Source: Streptomyces sp. NBC_00572
GTDB lineage: Bacteria; Actinomycetota; Actinomycetes; Streptomycetales; Streptomycetaceae
Reading direction: 5' to 3'
Assembly: GCF_026341815.1 (NCBI RefSeq)
Contig: NZ_JAPENX010000001.1
Coordinates: 7,114,727 to 7,178,726 of the forward strand
Length of the DNA stretch: 64,000 nt
A model generated the notes under the pieces. That model was not told the origin of the DNA. It saw only the letters and a program-made list of their open reading frames with translations, and made no database searches. Position numbers and translations under genes: made by a program. Below are positions 1-9,572 of this stretch, one piece after another. Position 1 is the first letter of the stretch, and the number at the start of each line of letters is the position of its first letter.

Positions 1-1
1 C

Positions 2-226
2 GCCTCCCTCCCGTGGGCCGAGATTGACGCCATCGGCGTCGACCATGTGGCCGGCGGTGGGGGACTGCTGACGGCAGAAGTGCCTCTCGTGCGGAAGGAT
101 GATGGCAAGGAGCTACTCCTGCTGGTTCTCGCCGGATACACACGGGAGGAACCGCCCGTGAACAAGAGGGTGCGCGTACAGATCTCGCGGATGGCGCTGG
201 CGCAGGAGAGTGCGGTCGCAGACTGA
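2..226 (+). CDS. C-terminal part of a hypothetical protein (partial)
   Basis: An open frame enters from the left edge and ends at TGA 224-226, giving 74 visible residues. It begins ASLPWAEIDAIGV and contains a hydrophobic beta-rich stretch (ELLLLVLAGYT). The SLPWAEI..IGV start resembles bacterial PH-like or YdbT-type domains, but this is only an impression. The codon pattern is strongly GC3-rich, which supports coding. The start lies outside the window, so the function cannot be given. Confidence 0.5.
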   Translation, partial: ASLPWAEIDAIGVDHVAGGGGLLTAEVPLVRKDDGKELLLLVLAGYTREEPPVNKRVRVQISRMALAQESAVAD

Positions 227-1010
227 GTGCTCCACTGGATCGAGGGCGGGGAATTCTGCCTCCTGACCCTCGGTTGTGTCATCGGATGTGCACGTTGCGG
301 AGGGGGACGTTGTCCCTGGCGAAGAATCAGGCATCCGGTTGGATTTCGAAGGTCCCGGTGCAGGGGAAAATGCGGCATTAACCTGGATGTCGACGATGTG
401 GAGGGCGGCGTAGGGTATCTCGTGCACCGGCAAATGGCATGGTGCGAGCGCAGTGCGGTGGGCTCGAATCAGCAGGAAGGCGCTGCGCTTGCCTCCGATG
501 CGAAGAGCGGCGGACCGCCTTTGGAGGCGGCTGTTTCACAGCTGGCGTGGGGATGCGGTCGGGCTCCCCAGGAAGAGCGTGTTGGTGGCATCTCGCTTCT
601 GACTTGAGCGGGTGATGTCGGGCCGTTCTCCGGACGGTGTCGGGTGGCTCCGATACTCGGGGCAGTCGCTTGGCTGGGCGGTCGACCGTCCTCGCTCAGC
701 AGCCGACCGGGCAAAGAGTTCTCGAGGGCATAACGATGGCCCGGATCACCCGGCTGGGGGTCCTGCTCGCCTCATGGACCCGTTGGTAGGCCGACAGCGT
801 CACTGGCAGCTGGCGACGCCCGCCACCAGGCTCGTCCCGACCGCGAGCACCAAGGCCAGACCGCGCCCCGCGCCCCGCGCACCCGCGCCGCACTGCCGAG
901 CGATGGGCATGGAGTACGCGGGGTGCTTGTGTCGCGTGCTGCCAGGCGGGCCCGCCTCGGGCATCACGGCGGAGTCTCCCGATCCGCAAGACACCCTTTA
1001 GCCTGGTGGT
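227..1010. other. Intergenic, no supportable gene
   Basis: Several short frames are open here on both strands, but none has a ribosome binding site, a recognisable domain or consistent codon usage. The minus-strand frame at about 113-433 overlaps the end of the first gene and looks like a shadow. Nothing further is seen. Confidence 0.4.
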
Positions 1011-1799
1011 ATGGCAGTGGTGCGGGTCGGTGGCGTCGATGTCGCGTATACGCGGAAGGGGCGGGGGCCGGTCGTGGTCCTTGCTCACGGGGCCGGGCTC
1101 GACGGGCGGATGTGGCAGCCGCAAGTCGAAGCGCTGGCGGACGAGTTCACGGTGGTGGCCTGGGACGAGCCGGGGTCCGGGCGGTCCGGTGTGCTGCCGA
1201 CGGGCTTCGGGCTGGAGGATTTCGCGCGTGCCCTCGCTGGCGTGATCGAAGACGTGGGGCTCGGACCTGCGCAGGTCGCAGGGCTGTCCTGGGGCGGGAC
1301 GGTGGTCCTGGAGATGTACCGGTGGCGGCCGGACCTGGTGCGATCCCTGCTGATGGTGGACACGTACGCCGGCTGGAAGGGCTCACTGCCGCCCGGGGAG
1401 GTCGCGGCGCGAGTCGAGGGGGCGCAGCGGATGCTCGCGGCGCCACGGGAGGAGTTCGACCCGACGCTGCCCGGGCTCTACGCCGCCGGCCCGCCGGAGC
1501 GCTTCACGCTGATGCTGGACGCCATGAGTCGGGACGTTCGGCCGGAGACCATGGCCACGCAGCTCTCCCTGATGGCCGAGGCCGACGAGACGGACCTGCT
1601 GCCCAGGATCACGGTGCCGACTCTGCTGCTGTGGGGCGAGGAAGACGCCCGCTCCCCGCTGGACGTCGCTTACGCTTTCCAGGATGCCATCCCGCATGCC
1701 GAGCTGGTGGCGATCCCAGCGGTGGGCCACATGAGCAACCTGGAGGCGCCGGAGGCCTTCACGGCAGCGGTTCGCGCCTTCTGCCGTGCGCACGCCTAG
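1011..1799 (+). CDS. Alpha/beta hydrolase
   Basis: A 262-aa cytoplasmic alpha/beta-hydrolase-fold enzyme. The oxyanion region HGAGLDG lies at residues 26-32. The nucleophile elbow GLSWGG puts the catalytic Ser at 93. The acid is probably Asp212 (WGEEDARSP) and the base is His240 in AVGHMSN near the C terminus. The whole fold is present and the length is typical. The substrate cannot be told; esterases, lactonases and haloperoxidase-like hydrolases share this pattern. The gene stands alone. No strong Shine-Dalgarno is visible before the ATG, so the start is the least certain part. Confidence 0.9.
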   Translation: MAVVRVGGVDVAYTRKGRGPVVVLAHGAGLDGRMWQPQVEALADEFTVVAWDEPGSGRSGVLPTGFGLEDFARALAGVIEDVGLGPAQVAGLSWGGTVVLEMYRWRPDLVRSLLMVDTYAGWKGSLPPGEVAARVEGAQRMLAAPREEFDPTLPGLYAAGPPERFTLMLDAMSRDVRPETMATQLSLMAEADETDLLPRITVPTLLLWGEEDARSPLDVAYAFQDAIPHAELVAIPAVGHMSNLEAPEAFTAAVRAFCRAHA

Positions 1800-1833
1800 A
1801 GCTGCCACCGGAAACGGTCACGGGTTCGAACGT

Positions 1834-2120
1834 GTGCCGGCACGGCAGCCTCGTGGATCTTTCCGAGGGCCTGGCTGACTGGGACGGTGCTGCCCTCGTG
1901 GTGGGCCGCTCGCGGGGGACGTTCCGCGAGGCTGAGACGTTCACACAGGTCAAGTAGGTGGTCGGGGGCGAGTAGGTGTTCTGGACCGACAACCCCTTTG
2001 GGGAACGCACTGCTTGAGGTGCTGGGGCGATTGGCGGCGGCGGGAGTGCTGGAACGTCGCGAGAAGCCGGACGACCTCCAGCTCCGTCGGCGCGACGGTG
2101 GCGCCAGCCCGCTTCAGTAG
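1834..2120 (+). pseudogene. Decayed remnant of a small unknown protein
   Basis: Two adjacent frames read like one interrupted protein: ...DWDGAALVVGRSRG..FREAETFTQVK, then stops, VFWTDNP, and in the next frame LLEVLGRLAAAGVLERREKPDD to a TAG at 2118-2120. GC3 bias is coding-like in each piece. I do not recognise the family. It may be a random high-GC frame, so confidence is low. Confidence 0.3.
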
Positions 2121-2204
2121 TGAACAGGGAGAACTCCCGGGGATGCCCGGTAGCCACTCCGTCGGACTCTGGCTGGGGCCGTCCGAGCTGAGCGCAGGAG
2201 GGCA

Positions 2205-2868
2205 TCAGAGGTCCGGACCGGACCGTTTGTGCACGACGAATTCCACTTCTCCGGGCCTGCGCTTGAGCTGATGGGCGAGCGGCCCGGCGAAGGCGAGCGG
2301 GGCAGAGGACTCGGCGGCGGCTTCGGGGTCGTACTCGCGGACGTAGGCCAGGCACCCACGGCACAGTGCTTGCTCGTCCACGGGCAGGCCATCGCGTCGG
2401 TAGCGCGGACACCGACCAGACGGATACCGCTCGGGCACGTCCTACCAGGTCGCGAACCCACGGCACCACGTCGTCGTGATCCCCCAGCTGCCGCAGTCCG
2501 CACACGAGCGCGGCCACGGTCCGCTCGAAGCCGTCGGCGTCGACGGCTGTGTGGTCCAGGGCCTCGCCGCCGATGTCGGGAGCGGCCGGGGCGGGGACCT
2601 GGTTGTCCCGCCGGACGTCACGCCGGCGGAAGGACGGCACGTCCCTTTTGGCGGTCGACAGTCCGACGGACAGCACTCCCAGGGCGCCGAGCGCTACGAG
2701 GACGGCGTCGACGACCCCCGAGCCACGGCTTCCCGCCGGCTGGGCTGCTTTGAGGAAGAGCGTCAGACCGGCGACGCATATCCCCACGAGCCCCACGGCC
2801 AGCACCAGATCGCGCCACACCCTGGGGCTCCTCCTGACCGCACCTCTGTCCACGTCGGTCGACTTCAT
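2205..2868 (-). pseudogene. Two-TM hypothetical protein, frameshifted
   Basis: Translation starts at ATG 2868 behind a strong GGGAGGGGAGG site. The N terminus (MKSTDVDRG) leads into two hydrophobic helices (about residues 22-42 and 55-75), then a soluble region with DGFERTVAALVCGLRQL. Around 2440-2450 the sensible frame jumps to another, which continues PERYPSGRCPRYRRDG.. CRGCLAYVREYDPEAA.. to TGA at 2205. The parts join into one protein of about 220 aa broken by a single indel. The family is unknown. The intact RBS suggests recent damage or a sequence error. Confidence 0.55.
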
Positions 2869-3131
2869 CCGAAACCTCCCCTCCCTCACGCGTCGACAGA
2901 CCGTTTGTCCGTGCACGGGGCCTCGAAACGTGGTTGCCGAAGTGAACCCGTCGCCGTCGATGGCGGGCCTGGGGCCCGGGGGAACGCGGGTGACGTGCGG
3001 GCGTGGCCTGCTTGACCGGCCCCTCCGCCACCTGCAGAGTCGGGATGCGGCTCCGTACCAGCGCCGCCCGACTCTGCCGGCGGCCCGCCCGTCCACCGGC
3101 ACCACCCTCACGTCCGGGAGCGGCTGATTCG

Positions 3132-3776
3132 ATGGTCCTCGACCTGATTGTGATCGGCTTGGCCATCAGCCTGGGGCCCTTGCACAACAGCGCCTTCATC
3201 CTCCTGCTCTCCTCGCGGCGCGGTGTTCGCAAGGGGCTGGCGTTCCTGTTGTCGTGGCTGGCCAATCTCGTCGCGGTGATCGCCTGTGTGGTGCTGCTGA
3301 CCGGTGGTCAGCCCCCCGCGCACGACAGCGCGCCCTCGACTGCCGTGATCATTGCGAAACTCGTCATCGGCGTGGCCATGGTGCTGTACGGCGGGCACCG
3401 GCACCGCCGACCGCGCCCTCCGCACGGCCCACCACGCTGGGCCGTCCGGATCGACGACGCCTCTCTGGTCACCGCAGCCGCCCTCGCCTGGCTGCTGCAG
3501 CCGTGGGGCCTGGTCGGCGTCGGCGCCGCGACCGCCGTCGACGCGGACCTCTCCACCCTCAACGACTGGCTCGCTCTGAGCGGCTACTGCCTGCTGGCCA
3601 CGCTCAGCCTTGTCGTGATGGAGATGTACGCGGTCTGGGCGCCCGCCGCCGCGAACGCCCGGCTGAACGCCCTGCGGAGCTGGCTGGAGCACCACCAGGA
3701 GCAGCTGATCGTCACCCTCTCCCTGCTCGTCGGTCTGTGGGTGACGGTCCGGAGCATCTACGACCTGGTCTCCTGA
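3132..3776 (+). CDS. GAP (Sap) family membrane protein
   Basis: A 214-aa polytopic membrane protein. The first helix MVLDLIVIGLAISLGPLHNSA carries the conserved start of the GAP/sulfolipid-addressing (Sap) family, and about six hydrophobic segments follow, with a cytoplasmic arginine-rich loop (GGHRHRRPRPP). Mycobacterial relatives take part in lipid export; the role in Streptomyces is not known. The upstream in-frame extension to 3003 is proline/arginine-rich and lacks a site, so ATG 3132 was chosen. It is convergent with the collagenase gene downstream. Confidence 0.75.
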   Translation: MVLDLIVIGLAISLGPLHNSAFILLLSSRRGVRKGLAFLLSWLANLVAVIACVVLLTGGQPPAHDSAPSTAVIIAKLVIGVAMVLYGGHRHRRPRPPHGPPRWAVRIDDASLVTAAALAWLLQPWGLVGVGAATAVDADLSTLNDWLALSGYCLLATLSLVVMEMYAVWAPAAANARLNALRSWLEHHQEQLIVTLSLLVGLWVTVRSIYDLVS

Positions 3777-3903
3777 CACGCACGGCCGCGGGGGCAACGA
3801 GGTACGCCGAACGGAGGGAAGGGGCGAGGGTGCGTACCGGTGTGAAGGCCAAGGGTCCTCACCGGGCCGTTCGGCGTGCTGCGTTCCCCGTTCCCCGTTT
3901 CCC

Positions 3904-3952
3904 GTTCGCCGGGGCCGACCGGGGGAGTCCTGCCCGGCCGGCCCCGGCGAAC
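3904..3952. terminator. Probable bidirectional terminator hairpin
   Basis: Perfect 14-bp inverted repeat (3904-3917 and 3939-3952, arm GTTCGCCGGGGCCG) with a 21-nt loop. It lies just after the stop of the minus-strand collagenase gene and downstream of the plus-strand GAP gene, the expected place for a terminator between convergent genes. Confidence 0.65.
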
Positions 3953-3956
3953 CGGC

Positions 3957-6290
3957 TCACTTGGACTGCGTGGAGAGCGTCACACCGCTGAAGTCCTGCG
4001 CGGCGGCGAGGCTGAAGTAGACCCAGCCGGACGGCGGGTTGTCGATCGTCAGCGTCTCGCCGTTGCCGGCTCTGACGGACTTCGCCTTGTAGTTGCCTGT
4101 GGTGGCCCAGTTGCTGCCGCCGTAGTACAGGTCGGCGTTGCCGGTGCCGCCGCTGCTTGTAATGGTCAGCTGCTTGACGCCGGCGGGCAGGTACACGAAG
4201 TGGTAGCTGTAGTTGCCGGTGGCGGCCGCGAGATCGTCCCGGCGGCAGTTCTGGTCGAACTGGCGGGAGTCGCTGATCGTGCAGAGCGGGACGGCCGCGG
4301 TCGAGGCGGCCTCGGGCAGCGGACCACAGTCGTCGGTCGCGCAGGTGGTCGTCAGCCAGGTCGCGAAGCCCGCGTCGTAGCGGGTGCCGATGGTCTCCTT
4401 CAGGAAGGAACGCGCCCCGGTCCAGTCACCGGCGCGGTACTTGTTCAGCACGGCCTCGACGTCGGCCGGGTGCGCCTGGAGCATGTAGCGGACGGCGAGG
4501 AAGCCCCAGCGGTAGACCCGGTTCGAGTTGACCTCGGGGTCCTCGTCCTGGCCGTAGACGGTGTCGAACAGCTGGCTCAGCTTGTACGTGTTCTTGCGGG
4601 CCTCGGCGATCGCGTCGGCGTTGCGCTCGCCGCGGTAGCCGAACGAGATGTTCTCGGCGATGCCCTCGACCCACCAGATGGTCGGCGTGGTCATGCCCGC
4701 CTCGAAGTCGCCGTACATGTTGTAGCGGCCGTCGAGGTAGTGGGTGTACTCGTGGTTGAGGTTCCAGATCTGGAAGTCCGGGCGCAGCCAGTGGGCCTCG
4801 TGGGCGATGAAGCGGGCCTGGTTGCCGGCGGTGGCCGGGTCGCCCTCCTCGTACATGCCGCCGTTGTCGACGTCGATGTTGTAGATGGCCCAGGCGTACA
4901 GGGCGTACTGGGTGTAGTCGTCGAACACGACGACCTCCAGGTTGGTGTTCACGTCACCGGGGATCGCGCCCTTGTCGCCGATGATCCGGTGGAAGTAGAC
5001 GTCCTGGTTGACGAGGCTGGTACAGGTGCTCGCCAGCTGGCCCGGGGACATGTCCTGGGCGCGGATCTTCAGGTCCGGGGTGCACGTGTGCCGGATCGGC
5101 AGGATCGCCGGGAGCACGCGCTCGCCCAGGTCGCAGATGGCGTAGGCCGCGCAGTTGTTCCTGTCGTACTGGCGCGTGTACCAGCCGAGGTTCATGGTGA
5201 TCGGCGCGGTGGGGCCGACGTTCGGGTAGCGGTTGATCAGGTCCTTGAGCAGCGGCCGGAGCCGGTCCTTCAGCTCGGGGACGTCGAGGGCGTAGCCGAG
5301 GTAGCGGCCGACGTTGCTGACGACGTCCAGGCGGTTCAGCTGCGCGCCGTTGCGCGTGATGAAGCCGGACCAGGTGTCGAGGATCGTGGGGTCGGCCTTG
5401 AGGGCGGCCCGCCAGCCGCGGCCGTCGTCCTTGGCCTTGAAGCCGTTCTCGACGACCCACTCGACGTGCTGCATGGCCAGGTTCATCTGGCCGGGCCAGG
5501 TGTTGTCGTAGCTGCCGAGCATCCACTTGACGACACCGGCGTACCGCCCGGCCGTGTGGGTGCTGTCGATCAGGGTGACGACCTCGTTGAGGATCTCGCC
5601 GTTGGCGTCGGTGACGTCCTTGCTGCGGGGAGAGGCGAAGTACGCGTCCAGCGCGCCGCGCGCCGCGGTGTCCAGCGCCGTGCCGTAGTCGCCGACGGCG
5701 TCCGCGTTGTTGTCCTGCACGTAGTAGCCGGCGCGCAGGAACAGCACCAGCTGACCGACCGCGGCGGCGTTGTTGCCCGAGTACGTGGCCGATGCGTCGC
5801 GCAGCGCGTCGGCGACGGTCACCATCTGGGCCTCGTGGAAGGCCTTGCGGGCGTTCTCCCCGGTGAGGCCGAACAGCGGGTAGGTGCAGTTGATCCGGGG
5901 GAGGGACTTGAGCTGCTGGACCAACAGGCTGCCGGTGGCGTTGATGACGCCGGAGAGGTCGCCACACTCGTCCGCCGCGGCGGCCGGGGACTGCTTGCCG
6001 ACCTTGACGGACGTGACGGTCGGGGCGGGTGCCTGGGCGGATTCCTCGGTGCTGTCCTGTGAGGAGATCCGGAAGCGGGGCCTGTCGTTCATCGCGTCGG
6101 GCGACTTGGGCACCGGGATCGACCGCGGCGGCGAGGCCGCGGGTCCCTGCGCGGTCGCACGGGCCGGCGTGGTGGCGTCGGCGGAGGCGGCTCGGCTCTG
6201 CGGGGCGAACAGGCCGAGCGCGATGAAGACGGCTGCGCCGAGTGCGGGAAGTCTGCGCGCGTTGGCTCTCGATATCCGGAACGGATGCAT
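3957..6290 (-). CDS. Secreted collagenase, peptidase family M9
   Basis: A 777-aa secreted zinc metallopeptidase. It starts at ATG 6290 with a GGAGG site about 8 nt upstream. A signal peptide (RRLPALGAAVFIALGLFAP) is followed by an M9 N-terminal activator region. The catalytic motif HEYTHYLDG has zinc ligands His513 and His517 and catalytic Glu514; the third ligand is probably Glu542 in WWVEGIAEN. The last 110 or so residues form a PPC-type beta domain with GNADLYYGG. The layout matches bacterial collagenases, which cut native collagen or gelatin outside the cell. It is monocistronic with its own terminator. Confidence 0.93.
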   Translation of the reverse strand: MHPFRISRANARRLPALGAAVFIALGLFAPQSRAASADATTPARATAQGPAASPPRSIPVPKSPDAMNDRPRFRISSQDSTEESAQAPAPTVTSVKVGKQSPAAAADECGDLSGVINATGSLLVQQLKSLPRINCTYPLFGLTGENARKAFHEAQMVTVADALRDASATYSGNNAAAVGQLVLFLRAGYYVQDNNADAVGDYGTALDTAARGALDAYFASPRSKDVTDANGEILNEVVTLIDSTHTAGRYAGVVKWMLGSYDNTWPGQMNLAMQHVEWVVENGFKAKDDGRGWRAALKADPTILDTWSGFITRNGAQLNRLDVVSNVGRYLGYALDVPELKDRLRPLLKDLINRYPNVGPTAPITMNLGWYTRQYDRNNCAAYAICDLGERVLPAILPIRHTCTPDLKIRAQDMSPGQLASTCTSLVNQDVYFHRIIGDKGAIPGDVNTNLEVVVFDDYTQYALYAWAIYNIDVDNGGMYEEGDPATAGNQARFIAHEAHWLRPDFQIWNLNHEYTHYLDGRYNMYGDFEAGMTTPTIWWVEGIAENISFGYRGERNADAIAEARKNTYKLSQLFDTVYGQDEDPEVNSNRVYRWGFLAVRYMLQAHPADVEAVLNKYRAGDWTGARSFLKETIGTRYDAGFATWLTTTCATDDCGPLPEAASTAAVPLCTISDSRQFDQNCRRDDLAAATGNYSYHFVYLPAGVKQLTITSSGGTGNADLYYGGSNWATTGNYKAKSVRAGNGETLTIDNPPSGWVYFSLAAAQDFSGVTLSTQSK

Positions 6291-6741
6291 CTGTGGGGGC
6301 CTCCGGGGCCGTTGAAGCCACGGGTTGGGAAGCGTGGCAATGATGTGTGACATGTAAAATTGCATAGACCTCCATGCACTGGAAGGGTTTCGGCCAGATT
6401 CATCGGCCTGGGCAACGGAAACGTCGTCAACTTCGGGCGGGGGACTCGGCCGACCACCCGCGCGGCCCACGGGCCGGGGGTGCCTCGATGCCTGGATGCG
6501 CGCCGGTGCGAGCGGCCCGCAAGAGCCGCGGTGAACGGTCCCCGGAGTGCGATGACAGGCACGGCTCCGAGGGGGCCGGGACCCGCCCGACCCTCACTGG
6601 GCGGGCGCCCGGATCTCCTGCCCCCGCTGTGCTTCAGTCCGTCTCCGCCACGGGGTCCGGCGTCAAGCGGGGCCCTGAACGCCTGGCCTGCAGTGCGGCT
6701 CTCGCCGCAGCGGCCCCCTGTGCCACCCGGTCAGCAGACGT
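6291..6741. other. Upstream region of the collagenase gene, no gene seen
   Basis: About 450 bp between the collagenase start and a dehydrogenase fragment. It includes an A/T-rich stretch near 6340-6375 (GTGTGACATGTAAAATTGCATAG) that could hold the collagenase promoter. No coding sequence is supportable. Confidence 0.35.
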
Positions 6742-7086
6742 ACCTTCCTGGGCCTGCAGCTCTCCTACATCAATGCCGTGGCCGACATGTGCACCGCCGC
6801 CGACGCAGACGTCGCCCAGCTCGTCGAGGCCCTGGGCATCGACCCGCGGATCGGCCACGGCGGCATGCGCCCCGGCATCGGCTACGGCGGCGGCTGCCTG
6901 CCCAAGGACGTCCTGGCCTTCACCGCGAGCGCCGGACAACTCGGCGTTGACCACGCCGAGACGCTGCTCCTGGCGGCCGAGGCCGTGACCGACCGCCGCC
7001 CCGACTACGCGGTGCAGCTCATCGACGCCGCCCTCGACCGGGATCTGTCCGGCGCCCGCGTCGCAATGCTTGGCGCCGCCTTCAGC
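6742..7086 (+). pseudogene. UDP-glucose 6-dehydrogenase fragment
   Basis: About 115 residues match the middle of the UDP-glucose/GDP-mannose dehydrogenase family: TFLGLQLSYINAVADMC (central helix), then GIGYGGGCLPKD, which contains the catalytic cysteine motif GGxCxPKD, and finally ARVAMLGAAFS, the start of the C-terminal Rossmann half. The N-terminal NAD domain and everything after GAAFS are missing, so it is a dead internal fragment. Its 3' end meets an IS-end-like repeat that starts by 7208. Confidence 0.75.
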
Positions 7087-7207
7087 GTCGTACCTTGCCA
7101 GAGTCAAATCACATCGAGTTGGCGACGTTCGGCTGGTGGTGGACCAGAATGCGGGAACGCTGACGGGCCTGGGACGTGTGCACCTCCCTTCCAGCCGAAC
7201 GAAGACG

Positions 7208-7251
7208 TCACCCTCCGCAACGACTCCCCAAGATCTCGGCCAGAACCGAGA
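7208..7251 (-). repeat. Solo IS-end repeat, copy 1
   Basis: Read on the minus strand, this 44-bp segment starts TCTCGGTTCTGGC and matches 47087-47130 at 40 of 44 positions; the first 32 bp also match 59284-59315. It begins with GGTTCTGGC, as do other ISL3-type ends in this window. No transposase remains attached. It sits directly beside the truncated dehydrogenase. Confidence 0.6.
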
Positions 7252-7363
7252 AGCGACAGCAGATGTCGGCGATGGGGAACAGCACCCTGAGCGTGGCAGT
7301 CGATGCCGATGCGAAACGGCAGCGCCGCCGTCGAAATCGTTGAGTAGCGGCGTGCGGCCGAGG

Positions 7364-7397
7364 GTGGGGCCGGACGGCTGATGCCGTCCGGCCCCAC
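7364..7397. terminator. Strong hairpin, orphan terminator
   Basis: Perfect 15-bp stem (GTGGGGCCGGACGGC and its complement) with a TGAT loop. No intact gene ends nearby, so it may be the leftover terminator of a deleted gene. The following 7400-7844 holds no supportable gene. Confidence 0.5.
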
Positions 7398-7844
7398 TCA
7401 GGACAGCCTCCACCTCGCGTTCTCGGCCTCCTGCCGAGACCCGCATACAGCGAGACAGATTTCGGTGAACGCGGCAGCCGAGGGGGCCGGTGTTGTGCCC
7501 TGCCCAACGGGCGGCAGCAACTGTGGTCACGGGAACCGTGTGAGCACGGGTCCGCTTCGCCGCCCCGTCGGCAGGCCGCGGCACGTAGGTTGCCGAAGAT
7601 CCGGGCCGACTCGGTGGTGCCTGGGGTGTCGCCGTTCTGGTGGACGTACTTGATGCGGGTGCAAGTGGGCACGAGGAGACCGGCGCCGTACGGGAGAGGA
7701 ACCTCCGGCGCGCTGCTCGGTAGCTGCTGGGTCTCCCCTCTGGCGTTCGTACTGCTGGGCAGCGACAGGAGAGCATGATCAAGTTAAGGTTCACCTGAAT
7801 ATGTCTCGAGCCGGGAGCACCGGCCTCGTCTTAGGGGGATCTCC

Positions 7845-8351
7845 ATGAGGAACGGCATCATCCGTAGGGGACGCAGAGCTGTTGGGGTAGCGGTGGCGGG
7901 CGTTGCCATGGCCCTGTGTCTGCCGTCCTCACCCGCATCCGCAGCGATGGTGTGGACCTTCCACAACGGTTACAGCGGCAAGTGTCTTGAGGTCGCGGAC
8001 TGGCGGAAGGACGACGGCGCCCCGGTCCGGCAGTGGGACTGCACCGACCAGCCCAATCAAGGCTGGTACTGGATCGACTGGAATTCCAACGACGACGCGA
8101 TGCTCCAGAATCAGCACAGCGGCAAGTGTCTTGAGGTCGCGGACTGGCGGACGGACAACGGCGCCCCGGTCCGACAGTGGGACTGCACCGGCCAGCCCAA
8201 TCAGGAATGGGCGTTCGTGCTCTCGGGCTACAGGCATGCGCTTATCAACAGGCACAGCGGCAAGTGTCTTGAGGTCGCGGACTGGCGGACGGACAACGGC
8301 GCCCCGGTCCGACAGTGGGACTGCACCGGCCAGCCCAATCAGCAGTGGTAG
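7845..8351 (+). CDS. Secreted ricin-type beta-trefoil lectin
   Basis: 168 aa. ATG 7845 follows AGGGGG. A signal peptide (RRAVGVAVAGVAMALCLPSSPASA) leads to one ricin-B/CBM13 beta-trefoil made of three repeats, each with SGKCLEVADWR..GAPVRQWDC..QPNQ and ending in the QxW signature (QGW, QEW, QQW). The protein ends right at the last QW with no catalytic domain, so it is a stand-alone secreted carbohydrate-binding protein. Repeats 2 and 3 share an identical 90-nt block, a sign of recent duplication or gene conversion. A terminator follows. Confidence 0.88.
   Translation: MRNGIIRRGRRAVGVAVAGVAMALCLPSSPASAAMVWTFHNGYSGKCLEVADWRKDDGAPVRQWDCTDQPNQGWYWIDWNSNDDAMLQNQHSGKCLEVADWRTDNGAPVRQWDCTGQPNQEWAFVLSGYRHALINRHSGKCLEVADWRTDNGAPVRQWDCTGQPNQQW
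8115..8342 (+). repeat. Exact 90-nt duplication inside the lectin gene
   Basis: Positions 8115-8204 and 8253-8342 are identical over 90 nt, with a period of 138 nt (46 codons). The first lectin repeat, from 7972, is similar but differs at several sites. Confidence 0.9.
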
Positions 8352-8412
8352 CGCGGGCACTGTTCGACATCCACCGCCACTGCCTTCGCGGCTGACAGAT
8401 TCGTGAAGTTGC

Positions 8413-8450
8413 GTCCGTGGCCAGGAGACATAGCGCCCCTGGCCACGGAC
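8413..8450. terminator. Lectin gene terminator
   Basis: Perfect 13-bp stem (GTCCGTGGCCAGG, 8413-8425, pairing with 8438-8450) with a 12-nt loop, 62 nt after the lectin stop codon. Confidence 0.7.
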
Positions 8451-8459
8451 TGATCTGAG

Positions 8460-8798
8460 CTACGCCCAGGCCGTGTCCGATGGGTCGTGGAATCGCTTGG
8501 AAGTCAACGTGCCCGGCCGGCGTACGTCGCTCGGCCCGGGAACGGCGTCCGTGGCCCCAGCCGCCGAAGCGGCGGCTAGCTCGTCGGGCGCTGCTCGGTC
8601 ATCGGCGGCTGGCCGTATGTCATCGCGCGCAACGTGCTCGTGGCGCCGCTTCCTGACTGGACGGGACCGCCTGCTGAACTCCTCCGCCGCCGCGGGCGTG
8701 ATGTCCCACTCGCCGCCGTAGACGGTGTTGTTGGTGATCTCGACCCACTCGGCGGGCGGTCGAAGAAGCAGACATGGGAGATGTCTCCTCAAAAACAG
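8460..8798 (-). pseudogene. Possible C-terminal remnant of an unknown protein
   Basis: A minus-strand frame reads RPPAEWVEITNNTVYGGEWDITP then an arginine/alanine-rich tail ending ..FHDPSDTAWA at TAG 8460. The composition resembles a real C terminus, but the upstream half of the frame does not look coded and no start or RBS is seen. The family is not recognised. The rest of 8352-9257 holds no supportable gene. Confidence 0.25.
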
Positions 8799-9257
8799 TG
8801 CCCCACCAGCCGATAACAGCTGGTGAAGCGGTGCGGGTCCCGGCCCGGTGCTGGGCCGAGGATCCGAACTCTGCCGCCCCGCCGAGCCTGTTGGGACGTC
8901 GGCTGAGGCCCGTTGCCGGGTACGGACATTTCCGTCACAGTCACCTGCACTCGGCACGCATATGCCGCAGTGGCCCTGACATTCACTGACAGCTACACCC
9001 ACCCGCCCAGTGATCACCGGCAAGCCCTTCCACGCTCCGGCGCACGGCCCGCAGCACCAACCGGCGCACTCCTCCAGTCGTATGACCCGGGCAGGTAACA
9101 GGTGCCCTGCACGTTCCTTCGCACAGACCAGTCCTCTTTCCGGCCTTGCGCTGCCGGTCGGGCGGTCGCCCGGCGCGTGGCGATGTCAGTGATGGCTCGT
9201 ACCGTCGTGAGCACGAGGGCCGGACCTCCCGGCCCGCCGGAAGAACGGGAGCGGGTC

Positions 9258-9521
9258 ATGGGTGAGATCACCGTCAGCGCCAAGGACATGCACCACCTCC
9301 TGGCCGACAGCACCAGCACGCACGGCGCCCCCTACCAGCAGGCCTACTCCGACCTCGCCGCCACGCACCGCAGCCGGCCGGTCGCCGAGATCGTGCCGCT
9401 CCTGCGCGCGGCCGCCGACCGCGCGCTGCTGGGATTCACCGGCACCGACCTGGCCGAGCAAGCGCAGGCGATCAGCAGCGGCGCACCGTACGAGCTCCGC
9501 GTCCGCGTCACCGGCCCCTGA
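9258..9521 (+). CDS. Small hypothetical protein
   Basis: 87 aa from ATG 9258, preceded by GGGAGCGGG. The sequence (MGEITVSAKDMHHLLADS..) is mostly alpha-helical and charged, with no signal peptide or membrane segment. GC3 is coding-like. It ends about 50 nt before the tRNA-like gene. The family is not recognised. Confidence 0.6.
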   Translation: MGEITVSAKDMHHLLADSTSTHGAPYQQAYSDLAATHRSRPVAEIVPLLRAAADRALLGFTGTDLAEQAQAISSGAPYELRVRVTGP

Positions 9522-9572
9522 CACCGGAATGCCGGTGCGCCGCTTCACTCCCGCCCCGTAGGATGCCGGACA

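Noticed and set aside
3876..6062. A 728-codon plus-strand open frame opposite the collagenase gene
   Set aside because: It is the antisense shadow of a GC-rich gene: valine/glycine/arginine-rich, no RBS and no domain, while the opposite strand encodes a clear M9 peptidase.
7780..7800. AGTTAAGGTTCACCTGAAT as an iron-box (DmdR/IdeR) site before the lectin gene
   Set aside because: It is only loosely palindromic and matches the consensus too poorly to call.
8115..8342. The lectin repeats as a possible CRISPR or iteron array
   Set aside because: They are in frame, coded as beta-trefoil repeats, and their period equals the 46-residue trefoil unit.
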